64,000 nucleotides of DNA from Bin87 sp963692995 (GTDB lineage Bacteria > Chloroflexota > Dehalococcoidia > Lucifugimonadales > UBA3495): positions 744,001 through 808,000 of the forward strand of contig OY843611.1 in assembly GCA_963692995.1 (NCBI GenBank). Reading direction: 5' to 3'. Each line of letters starts with the position of its first letter. Position 1 is the stretch's first letter. Under the pieces are notes generated by a model. It had not been told where the DNA came from, did not search any database, and saw nothing but the letters and a program-made list of their open reading frames with translations. A program made the position numbers and the translations under genes. Below, in pieces: positions 60,773 to 64,000 of this stretch.

Positions 60773-61543
60773 TCACCCCTGAAATATATGCTCCCGGTGA
60801 TGGGCCCAAAAATCCTGATTCGGGGCAAACTTCCCCGGCAGTCTAATCGGCCTTCCATCGTAAGCGGCAATGGCCGCTGAGAAAAACTTGCCCCTGGCGG
60901 CGATATGCTCATGTGACACACGAACGGTCATGTCGTCTGTAATGGTTAATAACCCGGCATCAAACGCTTTGTGGTGCAACACTGACAGCAAAAGGGCGTT
61001 GCGAGGATTAGTACGGTTCGCCCTGTCGTGTTGCCATGGGACGATATGGCTGGCCTGGAGCAGCGCAGGGATCGCAAGCCCGGTGATGCAGCATTGCTCG
61101 TTGTAGGCGCTCATCACCGCCGCTCGGAAGAATCGCTGCCCGATGCGAGTAGCGGCCGGCACAATAAGGTCTTCACCAATGGGCAAGTCGTCATGATCTG
61201 GCATAGCTTGTTCAACGTCGAGCCCCAGCGTTGCATTCGTGGCTAGCAGAGCCTGTTCGCACTCGACGGCAAAGCCTTCCCAATCGCTGGTCATTTCCTC
61301 CCACATCGCGCGGTCGTTGGCAGACGCGGCCCGCAGTCCCTTGTGGCCCTGGGACGTAATCGCCGGGTCCAGACTGGCGATTACGTCCATTTTCATGGAC
61401 AGAGCCGCCGGCGTCCTGCTGATGGCGGGGGCCACCCGGATGATGTCCGGGTGCCGGGAGTTGATCTTGGCAAACGGAATACGGCAATACAGCGCAAAAG
61501 CCACCAGCAACTGCTGTCGCGTCCAGTTAATTCGGGGTGGCAT
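60773..61543 (-). CDS. HNH restriction-type endonuclease
   Basis: 256 residues. N-terminal helical domain (MPPRINWTRQQLLVAFALYC), a middle linker and a C-terminal HNH domain: CITGLAIPALLQASHIVPW and NPRNALLLSVLHHKAFDAGL. Such proteins are often stand-alone restriction nucleases. The Vsr-like gene follows in the same transcript; no methylase is present in the window. Confidence 0.87.
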   Translation of the reverse strand: MPPRINWTRQQLLVAFALYCRIPFAKINSRHPDIIRVAPAISRTPAALSMKMDVIASLDPAITSQGHKGLRAASANDRAMWEEMTSDWEGFAVECEQALLATNATLGLDVEQAMPDHDDLPIGEDLIVPAATRIGQRFFRAAVMSAYNEQCCITGLAIPALLQASHIVPWQHDRANRTNPRNALLLSVLHHKAFDAGLLTITDDMTVRVSHEHIAARGKFFSAAIAAYDGRPIRLPGKFAPNQDFWAHHREHIFQG

Positions 61544-61808
61544 ACTAATACGCCCAGACCTCTATTAGCCGTTTTACGGATGTTGTAGGGTAAATCAAGA
61601 TATGCCTCAATACTCTCGCAGAGCGGAGGCGCCGGAACTCTGCGCTTTTCCTCTTTCCTGACCTTGAAGGTCCACGCAGTGAGGATGAATTGAGCGCGTT
61701 TGGCACGTTCAGTTTCCCAGTCAGCTGACGCTGATACTTTAAAACATTCGGCGGCGGGTTGGTCAACCACGCCGCCGCCGCCGCCGCTTTTCCAGTCGTC
61801 AATCCGGC
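61544..61808. other. Gap between the nuclease genes and the hydrolase
   Basis: 265 bp without a gene that can be supported. Base composition is somewhat lower in GC. Short open frames exist on the minus strand but lack recognisable family features; one has an FKVRKEEKRR-rich stretch. Confidence 0.4.
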
Positions 61809-62606
61809 CTAATCCAGGAAGTCTTCCACCAACCGGACGAAGCGATCCGTGGCTTCCAGTTCCGGGTGATGACCGCAATTCTCGATGATTTCCAAGCGGC
61901 TGCCGGGGATGCGCCGGTGGTACTCCCGTCCGGCGCTGGCGGGAACGATGGCGTCCTGGTCGCCCCAGACTAAGAGCGTGGGGATTCGTTCCAGGCGGTA
62001 CACCTGATGGACCAGGCCGGGATCGTGCATGTAGGGACGCCAGGCCACGCGGCAGGTGGCTTCCATACCGCTTTCCCATCGTTCCAGCACGTCCTCCTCC
62101 GGCTCAGCGGGGCAGATGGTACGGTATTCCGGCGTCCCATCGGGGTCTAGCAGGGAATCGTGGATATACATGGGGGGCGTGACTTCGAATATATCGTAGA
62201 TCTGTCCTTCCGGTGGTCGAATGCCGCTGGCGCCGACCAGGATCAGGCGACGGAACTGCTGCGGGCACATGGTCGCCAGTTCGGCGGCCAGCCACCCGCC
62301 TAGGGAGAACCCCATCAGATCCGCGCCCTCGAGACCCAGCTTGTCTAGCGCGCCCAAGTACCAGATCGCCATGTCATGGATGCTCATGGCCCAGTCGAGC
62401 TGATCTGAGCCGCCGCATCCGGGATGGAACGGAATGTGCAGCGTGCGGTTCTGGGCTAGGGCCTGGTGATACCCGAGCCAGCCGGGGTGGCCCAGCTCAT
62501 CGTGCAGGATGACCAGCGGACTTCCGGAGCCGCCCGTGACCACTTCCATGCCGGAACCGGATACCTCGGTGATGCTGGAAGTCCAGGGTTGGGTTGCAGT
62601 AGTCAT
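61809..62606 (-). CDS. Alpha/beta hydrolase
   Basis: 265 residues with nucleophile elbow MGFSLGGWLA, oxyanion region LVILHDELGHPGW, Asp in WGDQDAIVP and His in ENCGHHPELE. It hydrolyses an ester, lactone or C-C bond; substrate unknown. Start ATG 62606. It is divergent from the MFS gene, sharing a 233-bp promoter region. Confidence 0.9.
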   Translation of the reverse strand: MTTATQPWTSSITEVSGSGMEVVTGGSGSPLVILHDELGHPGWLGYHQALAQNRTLHIPFHPGCGGSDQLDWAMSIHDMAIWYLGALDKLGLEGADLMGFSLGGWLAAELATMCPQQFRRLILVGASGIRPPEGQIYDIFEVTPPMYIHDSLLDPDGTPEYRTICPAEPEEDVLERWESGMEATCRVAWRPYMHDPGLVHQVYRLERIPTLLVWGDQDAIVPASAGREYHRRIPGSRLEIIENCGHHPELEATDRFVRLVEDFLD

Positions 62607-62783
62607 AACGTAAAAAGTCCTTCGCAGAATCCCGGGTGGGGAAGCAATGCGCAGCGGGAATTCGGCAACATCATAGCCGGCGGCCTAAAGTAGCGCAACC
62701 GTTCCGAGCAGACGGTAGCGCCCGGCCCCAATCGGTCATGCCCTCGGAAAGGGTTATCCCCAAATGCGATTATGCTGGGCGTG

Positions 62784-62789
62784 TATAAT
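62784..62789 (+). promoter_or_regulatory. -10 box upstream of the MFS gene
   Basis: Perfect TATAAT 51 bp before the ATG at 62840. No strong -35 seen. Confidence 0.4.
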
Positions 62790-62839
62790 CGGCGGATGCT
62801 TGGTCTCATCCCCGCGTCCGGGCGCCTTTAGAGCCGCCC

Positions 62840-64000
62840 ATGCTGTTAGCCGCCCGTTCCCGGCTGCATTATGGTTGGGTTATCTTCGTGCTGTCCCTGG
62901 GCAACCTCACCGTTGAGGGCGGCACCAAAAACAGCGAGGCCGTCTATTTCAACGCGCTGCGGGAGGCCTTTGGCAGAAGCGCGACCTATACCTCGGCGGT
63001 TTTCTCCCTGGCCGGCCTGATCGGAGCCATTGCCGCCCCGCTGCTGGGTGTCCTGCTGGACCGCTGGGGAGCGCGTATCCTGTTCCCGTTGGCCGGACTG
63101 TGCATTATCCTCGGTTGGTGGGCATCCAGTTTCGCCACCGACCTGTGGCAGATGTTCATTTTCTACGGGATATTTGCCGGCATCGGCCACACTGCAATAT
63201 CATCCTTCTCAATGACGGCGACGCTGGCGCCCTGGTTCCCCCGAACGCGGGGCCGTATGCTGGGGTTGGCGGACAGCGGGAACCCCTTGGGGCAAGCCAT
63301 TTTCGCGCCTTTGGCCGGCGTACTGACCACAAACTGGGGCTGGCAATGGGCCTACCGGACTTTTGGGGTGATTTTCGCGGTCCTGGTTGCCCTACCGAAC
63401 GGACTGCTCCAGCGGCGCGCTGCGGATTCCGTGGCCGGTCTCCCGGCGGCGTCACCGAAGTCAATCGTGGTGTCTGAGCCGGAGCCACCGGCGGCGGCCA
63501 GGCCGCCACCGTCCCTCGGCGAAGTCGTCCGTGATCCGGCGATGTGGTTGCTGGCGCTGACCCGTGTCACCGGGTCCGTTTCCACCCAGATGGTGCGCGT
63601 GCATCAGGTGGCGTTCTTTGTACTGGCCGGCTACAGCTTGCAGACCGCGGCCAACACGCTGGGACTGCTCGGTATAGTGAGCCTGTTCGCCCGCCCACTG
63701 GTAGGACTGGCTACTGACCGATGGGGACGGGAACCGGTGTACACCATAGGAATGAGCGTTTACGCCGCAGCGGTGCTGCTGGTGCTGTGGCTAGGCGATG
63801 GTGAAAGCTGGTGGCCCCTCGCGCTCTATGTGACGCTGGCCGGCGTAACTGACGGCATCAGTGGCCTGATAGTGGGAGCGAAAGCCGCCGATCTATTCCC
63901 CACCGAATCGCTGGGCACCGTGATGGGTTTTGTGGAGATGGGCCGGGGCGCGGCCATATTCCTCGGCCCTATCGTCGCCGGACTAATGTTCGACGTGCAA
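62840..64000 (+). CDS. MFS transporter, cut by the right edge
   Basis: 387 residues are present, with no stop before the window end. Twelve-helix major facilitator type: N-terminal half with LLDRWGARILFPLAGL and PRTRGRMLGLADSG (motif A and B features), cytoplasmic linker at about 195-225, then ATDRWGREPVYTIGM and FPTESLGTVMGFVEMGRGAA. It resembles monocarboxylate-type (MCT/OFA) transporters; substrate unknown. It would begin at ATG 62840 within AGAGCCGCCC; ribosome-binding site weak. Confidence 0.9.
   Translation, partial: MLLAARSRLHYGWVIFVLSLGNLTVEGGTKNSEAVYFNALREAFGRSATYTSAVFSLAGLIGAIAAPLLGVLLDRWGARILFPLAGLCIILGWWASSFATDLWQMFIFYGIFAGIGHTAISSFSMTATLAPWFPRTRGRMLGLADSGNPLGQAIFAPLAGVLTTNWGWQWAYRTFGVIFAVLVALPNGLLQRRAADSVAGLPAASPKSIVVSEPEPPAAARPPPSLGEVVRDPAMWLLALTRVTGSVSTQMVRVHQVAFFVLAGYSLQTAANTLGLLGIVSLFARPLVGLATDRWGREPVYTIGMSVYAAAVLLVLWLGDGESWWPLALYVTLAGVTDGISGLIVGAKAADLFPTESLGTVMGFVEMGRGAAIFLGPIVAGLMFDVQ

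Noticed and set aside
61545..61802. Small minus-strand frame between HNH and hydrolase genes
   Set aside because: No family match, low complexity (Ala run) and no ribosome-binding site; left as unassigned gap.

Overview
The window is GC-rich and densely coded, with many short operons on both strands and almost every wider gap filled by one family of palindromic repeats. No rRNA, tRNA or CRISPR array was found. The gene mix (PyrR-regulated pyrimidine operon, SelB, NurA, Hen1-Pnkp RNA repair, luciferase-like flavin oxidoreductase, SDR and MaoC enzymes, DUF433/DUF5615 module, interspersed ATTCCCGC...GCGGGAAT palindromes) suggests an uncultured Chloroflexota bacterium, perhaps of the Dehalococcoidia/SAR202 type. 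That assignment is inference from style and gene content; no phylogenetic marker was tested.

Layout. 1-11.4 kb: tail of a peptide-type ABC substrate-binding protein, a luciferase-like oxidoreductase, purA, small membrane genes, the Hen1-Pnkp RNA-repair pair and a zinc alcohol dehydrogenase. 11.5-15.2 kb is accessory: a tightly packed three-gene cassette with one intact and one degenerate BREX-type (BrxD-like) ATPase, then a DUF433/DUF5615 toxin-antitoxin-like pair enclosed by a 32-bp duplication of the start of selB. 15.2-20.2 kb: selB, a NurA nuclease, a CinA-type amidase and a membrane-anchored metallopeptidase. 20.4-30 kb: a two-subunit MaoC-type hydratase, two long SDR dehydrogenases, two peptide-type ABC permeases, a frameshifted alpha/beta hydrolase, a VOC protein, a 7Fe-type ferredoxin and an ornithine-cyclodeaminase-like enzyme.

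30.3-39.5 kb (minus strand) is the pyrimidine operon pyrR-pyrB-pyrC-carA-orf-(two membrane genes)-carB, with a PyrR-type RNA site in the leader. 39.6-43.3 kb holds a coiled-coil membrane protein, a VWA protein and a degenerate patch (type I restriction remnant, lipoprotein, PIN remnant). 43.4-49.4 kb (minus) is a run of lipid/acyl genes (split hydratase, plsX, fabG), a PEP mutase-type lyase, a DUF2157/GDYXXLXY membrane pair and an isochorismatase-fold amidase. 49.6-54.3 kb: arsM, pdxA, a PaREP1-like gene, proC, a YggT protein and a small P-loop kinase; a second PaREP1-like gene follows. 55-64 kb: dodecin, DUF35 protein, carboxymuconolactone decarboxylase-like protein, a ThDP enzyme, YbaK deacylase, a fused hydratase, HNH plus short Vsr-type nucleases, an alpha/beta hydrolase and an MFS transporter cut by the right edge.

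Two items look least explained: the orphan ATPase cassette at 11.5-14.5 kb, and the repeats, whose palindrome arms are reiterated outward as short tandem arrays of locus-specific period.
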